DNA of 64,000 nt from assembly GCA_934486785.1 (NCBI GenBank), contig CAKSQK010000010.1, positions 1 through 64,000 on the forward strand. Reading direction: 5' to 3'. Numbering within the stretch: the stretch's first letter is position 1; each line of letters starts with the position of its first letter. The stretch comes from an uncultured Niabella sp. GTDB lineage: Bacteria; Bacteroidota; Bacteroidia; Chitinophagales; Chitinophagaceae. The notes beneath the pieces are model-generated. The model did not search any database and was not told the origin of the DNA. It worked only from the letters and a program-made list of their open reading frames with translations. The translations under genes were made by a program, and so were the position numbers. Of the stretch, positions 27,939 to 37,407 are shown piece after piece.

Positions 27939-28799
27939 ATGAAATGGAGAAACCGTCGCGAAAGCGATAATGTAGAAGACCGCCGCGGCGTAAGCGGCGG
28001 CCGGGTAATAGCTGGCGGCGGTATTGCCGGCCTTATTATTTACCTGCTTGTTGCATTCTTAGGCGGCGGAGAAGTAGACCCTTCCCAAATTCCGGGCATT
28101 AGCCCAACAGGGCAAACAGCGCCCATTTCTCCGCAACAGCAGGCTGCTGATGATGAACGGGCTTCTTTTGTAAAAGTGGTTTTGGCAGATACAGAAGACG
28201 TTTGGAACAACCTGTTTCAGCAACAGGGCAGCCGCTACCAGGAGCCTGTGCTGGTACTTTATCGCGACCAGGTAGCATCTGCCTGCGGCTCTGCCAGTTC
28301 GGCCTCAGGCCCTTTTTATTGCCCGGGCGATCAAAAGCTGTACATTGACCTTTCTTTTTACGAACAGCTTGAAAAACTTACCAATAAAGACAAAATAGAA
28401 TTTGCCATGGCTTATGTCATTGCACACGAGGTGGGGCATCACATTCAAACCCTTAATGGCACTGCTGCACAGCTTGAACGGTTGCGCCGCACCGTAAGTG
28501 AAGAAGAATACAACCGCTACTCGGTAAAAATGGAGTTGCAGGCAGATTTTCTTGCAGGCGTTTGGGCACATCATGCACAAAAAATGAAAAATATTTTAGA
28601 CCCCGGAGATATTGAAGAAGCGCTGGCCGCGGCCAATGCCATTGGCGACGACATGCTTCAAAAACGCTCGCAGGGCTATGTGGTACCCGATGCCTTTACA
28701 CACGGCACCTCGGCACAAAGGGTGCATTGGTTTAAAAAAGGATTTACTACAGGTGATGTAAGCCAGGGCGATACATTTAACGATCCTTCCCTAAGATGA
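27939..28799 (+). CDS. Neutral zinc metallopeptidase (YpfJ family)
   Basis: 286 residues: a charged N-terminus (MKWRNRRESDNVEDRRG), one membrane helix rich in Gly (about 25-47), then the zinc_peptidase domain (PF04228 type). The domain has HEVGHH (about residue 166) and 'QADFLAGVWAHH' supplying the third ligand. The conserved Cys pair (SACGSAS ... FYCPGD) is present. Orientation suggests the catalytic part faces the periplasm. Function of the family is unknown. The 3' end overlaps the convergent ligase gene by 9 bp. Confidence 0.88.
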   Translation: MKWRNRRESDNVEDRRGVSGGRVIAGGGIAGLIIYLLVAFLGGGEVDPSQIPGISPTGQTAPISPQQQAADDERASFVKVVLADTEDVWNNLFQQQGSRYQEPVLVLYRDQVASACGSASSASGPFYCPGDQKLYIDLSFYEQLEKLTNKDKIEFAMAYVIAHEVGHHIQTLNGTAAQLERLRRTVSEEEYNRYSVKMELQADFLAGVWAHHAQKMKNILDPGDIEEALAAANAIGDDMLQKRSQGYVVPDAFTHGTSAQRVHWFKKGFTTGDVSQGDTFNDPSLR

Positions 28800-30434
28800 T
28801 GCTTCATCGGCGCCACTACCATCAGCGCCGGGCGGGTTTTTATGATAGGTTTCTAAAAGGGCATTCAAATCCTCCAAAGTATTTGCTTCTTCGGCAGGCT
28901 TGTCTTCGCGCCAGCGTGAAATTCTGGGAAACCTAAGCGCCACACCACTTTTATGGCGCGTACTTTTTGCAATGCCTTCAAAAGCAATTTCAAAAACATG
29001 AACTGGCTGCACGCTTCTTACCGGGCCAAACTTTTCAATCGTGTTTCGCTTCACCCAGTTGTCTAAGCGTAAAATTTCTTTATCGGTCAGCCCGCTGTAA
29101 GCTTTTGTAAAAGGAACCAGTTTGCCTTCGTGCCACACAGCAAAAGTATAATCAGTAAAAAGATTGGCCCTGCGCCCGCTGCCGCTTTGCGCGTAAATGA
29201 GTACGCCGTCAATCGTCATCGGGCTGGTCTTCCATTTCCACCAGTTGCCCCGTCTGCGGCCTGTTTCGTAAATGCTGTTTTTTCTTTTGATCATGAGTCC
29301 TTCGCAAAACTCATCCCGTGCATTAGCCCTGAACTCAGCCACTTCATCCCAACTGTGCAGATCTACAAGCGGCGAAAGCAACAAAATGTTTTGTACAGAC
29401 TCGTTTTGCAGGAGAGCTGCTAGCAGGTTTCGCCTTTCCCACAATGGTTTTTCACGAATGTCTTCTCCGGCATATTCCATCAGGTCGTAACATATCATGA
29501 CCAGTGGCGCTTCGGTTAAGATTTTTTTCGACAGGTTTTTACGGCCAATCCTGATCTGCATAATAGCAAAAGGAAGCGGTTGGTCGTCTTTCCAGGGAAT
29601 TATCTCTCCATCAATCACAGTACCGTCAGGCAGGTGCTGGTGTAGCGTTTCAAACTCGGGAAATTTATCCGTAACCAGCTCTTCGCCCCTGCTCCAAACG
29701 AATACCTGGTTGTTGCGTACAATGATCTGCCCGCGGATGCCATCATATTTTTTTTCAAAGAACCATTCATTCAGATCGCCCAAAGCCTCATCTGGCGGGG
29801 CTTCCAGCGGGTATGCCAAAAAAAAAGGGTAAGGCAGGTGGTGCCGCGCCTGCTGTTGTGAGCCGAACAATCCTTGCAGCGTTTCTTCTTCAGGATCCCA
29901 TTTCCCCATCAACTGGTGGGCAGTATCTTTTTCATCTTTATTTAAAAACCGGGCAAGCGCTTTTATCACCAGTTGCCGGCTTACGCCCATCCTGAAATTG
30001 CCTGTGATAAGCTTATTAAAAACAAAATTTTGCGGCTGGTTATGGTTCGCCCAAAAACGGGTGATGTAATTTTTCTTTTCTTCATCAGTGGCCGTAAGCA
30101 GCATTTTTAAATCTGTAACTACCTGCGTAAGCGAAAGATCAGTACCTGCTGCGTCATCATTGTAAACGATCAGCGACAGGGTTTCAGCCAGATCGCCCAC
30201 GATGAAATAGGATTCTTCCAGTAACCAAAGCGGCAGTTGGCGCAGTTCAGCAGCCCACTGGCGCAGCTGTGTTGTTTTTACAGGGCGCTTCGGCTTGTTT
30301 CCCATAAGCAATGCAATGGCCCACAGCAGATCTTTTGCATCAGCAAGATGAAAATAATTCACCAACGCCTCCACCTTTTCATTGGTTTTGGTAGTTGCAT
30401 CAATTTCTAAAAAAAGCTGTACAAACCTATTCAT
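28791..30434 (-). CDS. ATP-dependent DNA ligase (bacterial repair type)
   Basis: 547 residues: an N-terminal helical DNA-binding domain, a nucleotidyltransferase domain with the adenylated lysine in EKKYDGIRGQ (motif I KYDG, about residue 232), motif IV 'EGLMIKRKNSIYETGRR' and an OB-fold C-terminus. This is the ligase class that is genetically coupled to a metallo-beta-lactamase exonuclease, here the adjacent gene with an 8-bp overlap. Other members of that cassette (a DEXH helicase and a metallophosphoesterase) are not nearby. It is distinct from the essential NAD-dependent LigA. Confidence 0.9.
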   Translation of the reverse strand: MNRFVQLFLEIDATTKTNEKVEALVNYFHLADAKDLLWAIALLMGNKPKRPVKTTQLRQWAAELRQLPLWLLEESYFIVGDLAETLSLIVYNDDAAGTDLSLTQVVTDLKMLLTATDEEKKNYITRFWANHNQPQNFVFNKLITGNFRMGVSRQLVIKALARFLNKDEKDTAHQLMGKWDPEEETLQGLFGSQQQARHHLPYPFFLAYPLEAPPDEALGDLNEWFFEKKYDGIRGQIIVRNNQVFVWSRGEELVTDKFPEFETLHQHLPDGTVIDGEIIPWKDDQPLPFAIMQIRIGRKNLSKKILTEAPLVMICYDLMEYAGEDIREKPLWERRNLLAALLQNESVQNILLLSPLVDLHSWDEVAEFRANARDEFCEGLMIKRKNSIYETGRRRGNWWKWKTSPMTIDGVLIYAQSGSGRRANLFTDYTFAVWHEGKLVPFTKAYSGLTDKEILRLDNWVKRNTIEKFGPVRSVQPVHVFEIAFEGIAKSTRHKSGVALRFPRISRWREDKPAEEANTLEDLNALLETYHKNPPGADGSGADEASS

Positions 30435-31449
30435 CGCTGTTGATCTCTTTAATTTCTTCTTCAGACTCTTCTTCTGTGCTGCTGAACCTGGTTTTTAGCT
30501 CAACGGCATTTAAACCATAATGCTCGCGCAACCATTTACTGTAAACGGCCTGGTAGCCGTGCGTTACATAAACATTTTCTGCACCTGTAGCTTTTACAGC
30601 CGTGTTCAACTGCTCAAAATCGCAATGATCGCTTAACACGAAACCTTTGTCGGCGCCTGAGCGCCTTCTTGCTCCGCGCAAAGCCATCCAGCCACTGCAT
30701 ACCGCCAGGCGGTAAGGTTGCAGGCGCCTGAACCAGGGCGTGCCCACCACACTGTTAGGCGCCACAATAACAGCTCCCTGCAACTCCTGCTTTGTTATTT
30801 CCCTGCTGAGCCAGCGCCCTTCAAACTGAATGCCCTGCTTCCTGTATGCCTCGTGAATATTATGAACTGCGCCGTGTAAAAAAATTTTTTCCGAAGGTGT
30901 GTGCAGGTGTTTAATGATGTTCTGCGACTTTCCCAGAGAGTAAGCGATCAGAACACTGTTGTAGCCTTCTGCCGCATTTTTTTCGCACCAGGTGTTTATT
31001 TCGTTATAAACATTGTTACAGGGTTTGAAGCGGTAAACCGGTAAACCAAAAGTACTTTCTGTAAGAAAATGATGCCCCTGCACGGGTTCGTATGGTGTGG
31101 AAACCCCATCCTTGTTGATTTTATAATCGCCTGATATCACCCATACTTCTCCTTTATACTCAAGCCTTATTTGCGCGCTGCCTAAAATATGCCCTGCCGG
31201 ATGTAAACTGATTGTAACGCCATTCATATGAAGCGGTTCATGATAAGGCAATGTTTGCACGCTAATGCCTTCTCCCAGCCGCAATCGTAAAATATTTTCT
31301 GATAGCTGATGACACAGGTAATGATCCATACCTGGCCTTGCATGATCGCTGTGGGCATGCGTGATCACAGCTTTTGCAACAGGCTGCCAGGGGTCAATAT
31401 ACAAATCAGCCGGTACGCAATAAATACCGGCCTCTCTAAATTCTATCAT
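30427..31449 (-). CDS. Ligase-associated DNA exonuclease (metallo-beta-lactamase fold)
   Basis: 340 residues. The N-terminal MBL signature is THAHSDHARPG, followed by HPAGHILGSAQI and 'WVISGDYK'. Near the C-terminus, 'LSDHCDFEQL' and 'YVTHGYQ' supply the beta-CASP-type final ligands. It resembles the SNM1/Artemis-like nucleases encoded with bacterial ATP-dependent ligases. The end overlaps the ligase start by 8 bp, so the two proteins are presumably made together for DNA end processing and sealing. Confidence 0.88.
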   Translation of the reverse strand: MIEFREAGIYCVPADLYIDPWQPVAKAVITHAHSDHARPGMDHYLCHQLSENILRLRLGEGISVQTLPYHEPLHMNGVTISLHPAGHILGSAQIRLEYKGEVWVISGDYKINKDGVSTPYEPVQGHHFLTESTFGLPVYRFKPCNNVYNEINTWCEKNAAEGYNSVLIAYSLGKSQNIIKHLHTPSEKIFLHGAVHNIHEAYRKQGIQFEGRWLSREITKQELQGAVIVAPNSVVGTPWFRRLQPYRLAVCSGWMALRGARRRSGADKGFVLSDHCDFEQLNTAVKATGAENVYVTHGYQAVYSKWLREHYGLNAVELKTRFSSTEEESEEEIKEINSDE

Positions 31450-31455
31450 AAGAAT

Positions 31456-31965
31456 TTAAATATGGAGTTTGCCTTCCACACCATCGCTGTTGTTGGTTTT
31501 TTTGCCTGTAATAACAGCCTTAGCAAACGTAAGCATGCTTACCAGTTTACCGGCTTTAGTATCCCAGTAATAAACATCAACCGGCGCTACGCGGATGATG
31601 GACACGAGTGGATCATCCTTTCCCTCCTCAAACCAAGCGCTCGCAAATTCGCTCCATTTATCTTCAATAGTGGCTTTGTCTTTATAAATAAACGCTTCAC
31701 CCAGGATAGAAAGGTATTCAGCATTGCTGTTATTCATAAAAAATAGCTGCACGCGATTGTCTTCGCCTATTTCAAAATTTTTATTGCTGCTGGAACTGCT
31801 GATAAACCAGAGGTTTCCTTCGGCATCGCACTCCTGAAGGCTCATAGGCCTTGAAGCAATGGGAAGCTGGTCAAGCGTTGTACAAAACATGCAGGTACGC
31901 GCACTTTCGGTAAGCTCTTTTAATTTTTTCAGCGCATCCTGGTTAGAAAGATTTTCTGTTGACAT
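31456..31965 (-). CDS. Pyridoxamine-5'-phosphate-oxidase-like flavin protein (general stress protein 26 type)
   Basis: 169 residues with the split-barrel FMN-binding fold. 'RPMSLQECDAEGNLWFISSSSS' and 'VQLFFMNNSNAEYLSILGEAFI' are typical of the Pyrid_ox_like group of stress proteins rather than of PdxH. Enzymatic activity is not established for the group. It lies 6 bp upstream of the exonuclease gene on the same strand and may share its transcript. Confidence 0.82.
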   Translation of the reverse strand: MSTENLSNQDALKKLKELTESARTCMFCTTLDQLPIASRPMSLQECDAEGNLWFISSSSSNKNFEIGEDNRVQLFFMNNSNAEYLSILGEAFIYKDKATIEDKWSEFASAWFEEGKDDPLVSIIRVAPVDVYYWDTKAGKLVSMLTFAKAVITGKKTNNSDGVEGKLHI

Positions 31966-32059
31966 ATTTGTATGGTTTATTTATGTATGCCACGGTTCAA
32001 AAACCCTGCCACTGATGCCGTTATGCATGGCATTTCATTAGCCGGTGCCTGCCTCCCGG

Positions 32060-32092
32060 TTGTACAGGCGCCAGCGCATCCCCTTACATTTG
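32060..32092 (+). promoter_or_regulatory. Probable promoter of rlmH
   Basis: TTG (32060-32062), 22 bases, TACATTTG (32085-32092), fitting the Bacteroidota pattern. The -7 box is 15 bp before the ATG at 32108, which also argues against an upstream start. Confidence 0.5.
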
Positions 32093-32107
32093 TATCAAAA
32101 TTTTTTT

Positions 32108-32581
32108 ATGAAGATATTTTTTCGCGCGGTGGGCAAGGCACATGAGGCTTATGTGAAAGCGGGTGTTGAAGATTTTACCAGGCGCATCAACAATTATTTT
32201 AAAGCAGAGTGGGAGATTCTGCCGCCGCCAAAGGAGGCAGCCAGTCTTCAGCCAGCCGAGCTGAAAAAGAAAGAAGCCTCGATGGTCTTAAGCAAGATAC
32301 AGAAAGACGATTTTTTGGTGGTGCTGGAAGAGCGCGGTCGCCAGATCACTTCTGAAGAACTGGCTGATTTTTTACAGGTACAGGCTAACAACGGCACGCG
32401 TAAGCTGGTGTTTTTAATTGGCGGCGCTTATGGCTCTGATGCATCAGTGCTGCAGCGCGCCGATATGCAATGGAGCCTTTCAAAACTGGTATTCCCGCAT
32501 CAACTGGTGAGATTAATACTGGCCGAACAGTTGTACAGGGCCTGTACCATTTTGCGCAATGAGAAGTATCATCACTCATAA
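32108..32581 (+). CDS. rlmH: 23S rRNA (pseudouridine-1915-N3)-methyltransferase RlmH
   Basis: 157 residues from the ATG at 32108 (MKIFFRAVGK), the family's standard length; the in-frame extension upstream overlaps the promoter. It is a SPOUT methyltransferase with the SAM-knot region FLIGGAYGSD and the C-terminal 'MTLSHQLxRxxLxEQLYRA'-like tail (here SKLVFPHQLVRLILAEQLYRA). It modifies the pseudouridine in helix 69 of 23S rRNA. Confidence 0.93.
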   Translation: MKIFFRAVGKAHEAYVKAGVEDFTRRINNYFKAEWEILPPPKEAASLQPAELKKKEASMVLSKIQKDDFLVVLEERGRQITSEELADFLQVQANNGTRKLVFLIGGAYGSDASVLQRADMQWSLSKLVFPHQLVRLILAEQLYRACTILRNEKYHHS

Positions 32582-32647
32582 GAATAAGCTGGTTTTTAAT
32601 GGAGCAAGCTCGTGCAAATGCCTTAGTTTTGGCGGAAATTTTTTAGT

Positions 32648-33292
32648 ATGTTTTCGATGGAGTACCCTATTACGCTGATCATTATTGCTATCAATGTTAT
32701 CGTTTCAATGATCGGTTTTTCAAATCCTGATTTTGTGAATAAATATATCTTTTGGCCTTTCCGGCAGGCAAGAGATAACCAGCATTACCGCTTTATTACA
32801 TCGGGTTTTTTACATGCCGACTGGATGCACCTCATCTTTAACATGTTTACGTTTTATTTTTTTGGCCGTGTGATTGAAATGCTTTTCCAGGCATACGAGC
32901 TGGGTGGAAAGGTTGCTTATATCCTGTTATATTTTCTGGCGCTTATCGTAGCCAGCATGCCCAGCTACATCAAACACAAACACAACTATGGTTACAGGGC
33001 GCTTGGCGCTTCGGGTGCGGTATCTGCTGTGGTTTTTGCAAGTGTTCTTTTCAATCCCTGGGGCACATTATACCTGTTTTTTATTCCCATGCCCGCCATT
33101 GTTTTTGCCGTGCTCTACATTTGGTATTGCATATATATGGCAAAGCGTGGCGGCGACAACATCAACCATGATGCACACCTTTGGGGCAGCCTGTTTGGAC
33201 TGGCCTTTACCATTGCCCTGATTGCCTCGTTGCGCCCGGAATTGTTTGAAGGCATTTTTTACGATCTCATGCATCCCACTTTCAGAATTTAA
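32648..33292 (+). CDS. Rhomboid-family intramembrane serine protease
   Basis: 214 residues with six membrane segments. Rhomboid motifs appear in order: HADWMHLIFNM (His and Asn of the oxyanion site), GASGAVSAV (catalytic Ser in GxSG) and DAHLWGSLFG (catalytic His). It cleaves membrane proteins within or next to the bilayer; the substrate is unknown. A TAGTTTTG -7-like element lies at 32624-32631. Confidence 0.9.
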   Translation: MFSMEYPITLIIIAINVIVSMIGFSNPDFVNKYIFWPFRQARDNQHYRFITSGFLHADWMHLIFNMFTFYFFGRVIEMLFQAYELGGKVAYILLYFLALIVASMPSYIKHKHNYGYRALGASGAVSAVVFASVLFNPWGTLYLFFIPMPAIVFAVLYIWYCIYMAKRGGDNINHDAHLWGSLFGLAFTIALIASLRPELFEGIFYDLMHPTFRI

Positions 33293-33363
33293 ACATGGTA
33301 ACGATCTTTTGTACAGTGTGATTTAGGCATTGATTTTGCACTGGCCTATAGAAAATTACAACT

Positions 33364-33648
33364 ATGACAGAAGATAAAAATGTAAACAAAACAGACGATA
33401 CCAGTTTACCGAAAGACCTTGTATATTCAGCAACAGAAGATATTTACAACCAGGAGGAGCGTGTGGCCATGGATGAAAATGGCAATGTAATTTTAGAAGA
33501 AGAAAGCACAGCCGCTGAAACAGAAGATGAACCTATTGGCGCTGAACTGGATGTGCCCGGCGCTGAGTTAGATGATGAAAACGAGGCGATTGGTGAAGAG
33601 GATGAAGAGAACAATTATTACAGCCTGGGCGGTGATAATCATGAGTGA
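33364..33648 (+). CDS. Small acidic protein of unknown function
   Basis: 94 residues, very rich in Glu and Asp, no signal peptide or membrane segment, probably disordered. Two short repeats 'PIGAELDVPGAELDDENEAIGEEDEE' give a modular look. I do not recognise a family. It follows the rhomboid gene by 71 bp on the same strand and converges on tilS. Confidence 0.6.
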   Translation: MTEDKNVNKTDDTSLPKDLVYSATEDIYNQEERVAMDENGNVILEEESTAAETEDEPIGAELDVPGAELDDENEAIGEEDEENNYYSLGGDNHE

Positions 33649-33661
33649 TGTATGATTTGCT

Positions 33662-34993
33662 TTAGCTGTCGCGAAATTCTATTTGTAAGATCGGTCCGGT
33701 AGTATTGGTAAGCCTAAAGCGGTCATCAATGCGATAGCCCACCACCCATATGATCTTTTTATTCATTTCTATAACCCAGGTTTTTTCTTTTTCAAAAAGC
33801 GACAGCTTTTGGTCAATTAAAAAGCGGGATACCTTTTTCTTTTTACGCATACCCAGCGGGTAAAAATAATCGCCTGTTCTCCACCGCCGTAAAAGCAGTG
33901 GATATACAATCTCTTTCGCATCAATCAATGCTATATTAGAGCTATCTGTAACAAAACTCTTTACAGCATTTTTTTCTTTAAAGGTAATAGTCCCGTTTGC
34001 AAAAGAATAAGTTCCCGGTTGTTCTATCACAATGGCTGAATTTTGCAGTTCCTGCAAAGGTGAAATAATCAAATGCTTTCGGTTGCGAAGAATGCGATGC
34101 GTGGCAGATAACACATATTTACCACTATCGCTTTGTAAAAGTTGCAAAATATCGGTAAGCTGCGCAGAAGTAAAACCAAAATCCTTTACAATTTCATACA
34201 TCAATGTTCTTACAGATGCTTGTTGTTGCAATAGTAAAACCGGCAGGTACCATTCATTCCCTTTTTGTTCAACCAATGTTTTGCGCTTTTGAGTAACCGC
34301 TTCCTGGTACAACCACGCGGTTTCTTTCATTCGCTCAATAGTATTCAACATATTTTCTTCCGTTTCAGGATAAACTTTAGCGATCATCGGCAATACCGTA
34401 TTGCGAAAATAATTACGTGTATAATCATCGTGCAGGTTGCTTTCATCCTGAGCAAAAGAAAGTTTCTCATCAACCAGGAAACTTTCCAGTTCAGCCCTGC
34501 GCGCAAACAATAAAGGCCTTCTCAGCTTTCCATTCTTTTCTTTAATGCCGGTCAGGCCTTTGATGCCCGTACCACGGAAAAAGGCCATCAGTACCGTTTC
34601 AATATTATCATCTGCATGGTGGGCCGTTAAAATATAATCGTAATCATTTGCAGAACGTACTTCTTCAAACCAGTTGTAACGCAACTCCCGAGCGGCTACC
34701 TGCGTGCTCAGCCTGTTGTTTTCAGCGTACGCTTTTGTATCAAATTTTATACTGTAAAACGAAACATTTAATGTGTCGGCAAATACTTTTACAAATGCTT
34801 CATCCCTGCTGCTTTCATCGCCCCGCAACTGAAAGTTGCAGTGGGCTATACCAAAATCTAACCCGGTCAATTGGCAAAGCCGGCATAGCGCTACCGAATC
34901 CACTCCCCCGCTGACGGCAATCAGCAACCTGTCCTTTTTTGTAAAAAGATTTTTGGTTTGATAGTTTGATATAAACGCCTGTAATAAACTCAT
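33662..34993 (-). CDS. tilS: tRNA(Ile)-lysidine synthase
   Basis: 443 residues from the ATG at 34993 (MSLLQAF). The N-terminal PP-loop ATP-binding motif is AVSGGVDSVAL; the hallmark 'ARELRYNWFEE ... TAHHADDNIETVLMAFFRGTG' follows; and the C-terminal TilS domain runs to the end (RRWRTGDYFYPLGMRKKKKVSRFLIDQK). It converts C34 of the AUA-reading tRNA-Ile to lysidine. The TPR gene lies 27 bp upstream on the same strand. Confidence 0.94.
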   Translation of the reverse strand: MSLLQAFISNYQTKNLFTKKDRLLIAVSGGVDSVALCRLCQLTGLDFGIAHCNFQLRGDESSRDEAFVKVFADTLNVSFYSIKFDTKAYAENNRLSTQVAARELRYNWFEEVRSANDYDYILTAHHADDNIETVLMAFFRGTGIKGLTGIKEKNGKLRRPLLFARRAELESFLVDEKLSFAQDESNLHDDYTRNYFRNTVLPMIAKVYPETEENMLNTIERMKETAWLYQEAVTQKRKTLVEQKGNEWYLPVLLLQQQASVRTLMYEIVKDFGFTSAQLTDILQLLQSDSGKYVLSATHRILRNRKHLIISPLQELQNSAIVIEQPGTYSFANGTITFKEKNAVKSFVTDSSNIALIDAKEIVYPLLLRRWRTGDYFYPLGMRKKKKVSRFLIDQKLSLFEKEKTWVIEMNKKIIWVVGYRIDDRFRLTNTTGPILQIEFRDS

Positions 34994-35020
34994 TGTATAA
35001 ACCCGCAACGTTTTTAAATA

Positions 35021-35332
35021 TTAGTATGTCAGATCTTCCCATGCAGCCCTAAGTTCATTCAGCGCGTGCGCATCACCCGCGGCCTTTGCCACCTGCATAC
35101 CTTTTGCATATACTTCCACAGCCTGTTGTTCATTGCCATTGCGCTCTAATAATTTTCCCAAATGATAATAGCTGCCAACATAATCTTCGTGCGCCTGCAG
35201 TATTTCCCAAAAAAGATTTTCAGCCTCGCCATCGTTGCCGGCTTTTATATATTCAAGCGCCAACGCATGTTTTAGAAAACTATCGTTGGGATTATCTTTT
35301 AAAAATTGTTTTATCTTTTCTACGCGATCCAT
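35021..35332 (-). CDS. Small tetratricopeptide-repeat protein
   Basis: 103 residues, with about two TPR-like helix pairs (ALEYIKAGNDGEAENLFWEIL, YYHLGKLLERNGNEQQAVEVYAKGM). No signal peptide, so cytoplasmic. It probably mediates protein-protein contacts; partner unknown. It sits immediately upstream of tilS and likely shares its transcript. Confidence 0.75.
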   Translation of the reverse strand: MDRVEKIKQFLKDNPNDSFLKHALALEYIKAGNDGEAENLFWEILQAHEDYVGSYYHLGKLLERNGNEQQAVEVYAKGMQVAKAAGDAHALNELRAAWEDLTY

Positions 35333-35395
35333 ATTAAGTATTGATTGCTGTTGTGCCGTTGTTCATACGTCTAAAAACTTGATTGAACACAATCA

Positions 35396-35423
35396 TTTGA
35401 TAAACCTTATTCTTTTATCTTTG
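35396..35423 (+). promoter_or_regulatory. Possible promoter of etfB-etfA
   Basis: TATCTTTG (35416-35423) matches the -7 consensus; TTTG at 35396-35399 is 16 bases upstream, slightly short. It lies 48 bp before etfB. Confidence 0.4.
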
Positions 35424-35470
35424 ATTTGGTTGTTGCCAACACAACTACTTCAACAAAGTAAAAAGCCGAT

Positions 35471-36214
35471 ATGAAGATCTTAGTTTGTATAAGTAAAACG
35501 CCGGATACAACGGCAAAAATAGCTTTCACAGATAACAACACGAAATTTGATACCACCGGTGTTCAATGGATCATCAATCCTAACGATGAGTACTACGCGC
35601 TCATCAGGGCTATTGAATTAAAAGAAGCTGATCCCTCTGCCACTGTTCATCTTATTACCGTAGGTGGGGCAGACAGTGATGCCATTCTTCGCAAAGCATT
35701 TGCTTTAGGTGGCGATGAAGGCATACGCGTAGATATAGAAAACTCTGATAGCTTTGGCATTGCCACGCAAATTGCCACTGTTGCAAAAGAGGGTGGTTAC
35801 GACCTTATTTTTCTTGGCAAAGAAACCATTGATTATAACGGCAGCTCTATTGGCGGCATGGTAGCCGAAATACTAAACCTGCCCTTTGCATCACTTGCCA
35901 CAAAATTTGAACTGAACGGTTCCACGGCCACCATCACGCGCGAAATTGAAGGCGGCGAAGAAGTATGTGAAGTAGCACTGCCCCTGGTAGTAAGCTGCAC
36001 CAAAGGCATGGCAGAACAACGCATCCCCAACATGCGCGGTATTATGGCGGCGCGTACCAAACCTTTAAAAGTGGTGCAACCCGTAGCAACAGAGCCTTTA
36101 ACCGAAATTATCAGCTATAGTTTGCCACCTGCAAAAACAGGAGTAAAACTGATTGATGCCGATAACATGGCAGAGCTGGTAAGATTGCTGAAAGAAGAAG
36201 CCAAAGTGATTTAA
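35471..36214 (+). CDS. etfB: Electron transfer flavoprotein subunit beta
   Basis: 247 residues, the normal length. The N-terminus 'MKILVCISKTPDTTAKIAF' and the block 'DLIFLGKETIDYNGSSIGGMVAEIL' are characteristic. The subunit binds AMP and forms a heterodimer with EtfA to pass electrons from acyl-CoA and other dehydrogenases to the quinone pool. It precedes etfA by 47 bp. Confidence 0.95.
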   Translation: MKILVCISKTPDTTAKIAFTDNNTKFDTTGVQWIINPNDEYYALIRAIELKEADPSATVHLITVGGADSDAILRKAFALGGDEGIRVDIENSDSFGIATQIATVAKEGGYDLIFLGKETIDYNGSSIGGMVAEILNLPFASLATKFELNGSTATITREIEGGEEVCEVALPLVVSCTKGMAEQRIPNMRGIMAARTKPLKVVQPVATEPLTEIISYSLPPAKTGVKLIDADNMAELVRLLKEEAKVI

Positions 36215-36261
36215 CAAAAGCCTGGCAGCAAATATTTTTGAACTCTTTTTAACCTGTTGAT

Positions 36262-37221
36262 ATGATCCTGACTTTTATTGATATTGCAACCGATGGCAGC
36301 GTAAAAAAATCTTCATTAGAAGCCCTTACTTATGGCGGCAAACTGGCCGGCCAACTGGGTGTGCAGGCGCATGGCGTGGTACTTTCTCCCGCCGCTGAAG
36401 ATCTTTCGACTTTAGGCAAATACGGCGTACAGCAAATTCACCAGGTAACCAATGAGCATCTGAAACATTTTGACGCGCAGGTATTTGCCAGTGTAATAGC
36501 ACAGGTAGCAGAAAAAGTCAATGCCAGCGTAATCATTTTCTCCAATAATACTGACGGAAAAGCCATTGCACCGCGGCTTTCAGCCAGGCTAAAAGCAGGG
36601 CTTGTAAGCGGCGCCGTGGCATTGCCCGAAACCACTGATGGCTTTGTGGTAAAGAAAAGTGTTTTCTCAGGCAAGGCTTTTGCCCATGTAAAAATTTCAG
36701 GCGCTGTAAAGATCATATCAGTTAACCCCAATGCTTTTCCTATACAAGCCGGTGGTGGCAGCGCAGAAGTATTGCCTTTTAACGCTGTGGTGGAGGCTCC
36801 TAAAGTAGTGGTAAAAGAAGTAAAAAAAGAAAGCGGCGAAGTGCCTCTTGCCGAAGCCGAAATTGTAGTAAGTGGTGGCCGTGGCCTCAAAGGCCCTGAA
36901 AACTGGGGCATATTGGAAGACCTGGCCAAAGCCTTAAATGCCGCGCTGGCATGCAGCCGCCCCGTGGCTGATGCACACTGGCGCCCGCACCACGAACACG
37001 TAGGACAAACTGGTGGCGCCATTGCACCTAACCTGTACATTGCCTGTGGAATTTCAGGCGCCATTCAGCACCTCGCAGGCGTCAACCGCAGCAAAACCAT
37101 AGTGGTCATCAATAAAGATCCCGAAGCTCCGTTTTTTAAAGCAGCCGACTACGGCGTAGTGGGCGATCTGTTTGAAGTGATCCCCAAACTAACGGAAGAG
37201 ATCAACAAACTAAAGGGCTGA
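36262..37221 (+). CDS. etfA: Electron transfer flavoprotein subunit alpha
   Basis: 319 residues. The C-terminal FAD domain carries the family signature 'VSGGRGLKGPENW', 'ACSRPVADAHW', 'HEHVGQTGGAIAPNLYIACGISGAIQH' and 'VVINKDPEAPFFKAADYGVVGD'. It pairs with EtfB encoded just upstream. No ETF-quinone oxidoreductase or acyl-CoA dehydrogenase lies in the window. Confidence 0.96.
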   Translation: MILTFIDIATDGSVKKSSLEALTYGGKLAGQLGVQAHGVVLSPAAEDLSTLGKYGVQQIHQVTNEHLKHFDAQVFASVIAQVAEKVNASVIIFSNNTDGKAIAPRLSARLKAGLVSGAVALPETTDGFVVKKSVFSGKAFAHVKISGAVKIISVNPNAFPIQAGGGSAEVLPFNAVVEAPKVVVKEVKKESGEVPLAEAEIVVSGGRGLKGPENWGILEDLAKALNAALACSRPVADAHWRPHHEHVGQTGGAIAPNLYIACGISGAIQHLAGVNRSKTIVVINKDPEAPFFKAADYGVVGDLFEVIPKLTEEINKLKG

Positions 37222-37407
37222 GCCTTTGTTGCCGGCAGCAGCACTCATAGTTATCGTGATGGCTCATCCCTGCTGTGTCAATCAATGATGATGCAATTTT
37301 CCACAGTCTTTTTGATTTTAATTGATAGCTTAGAATCTGCCTTACAGATAAAACCCGGGCGCAAAAAATACTTTATATTTGCCCATTAAAGGTTTTATCC
37401 GTTGAAT

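Noticed and set aside
36438-37064. 208-codon open frame antisense to etfA
   Set aside because: Shadow of the etfA coding sequence; its translation has no family character, while etfA is fully conserved.
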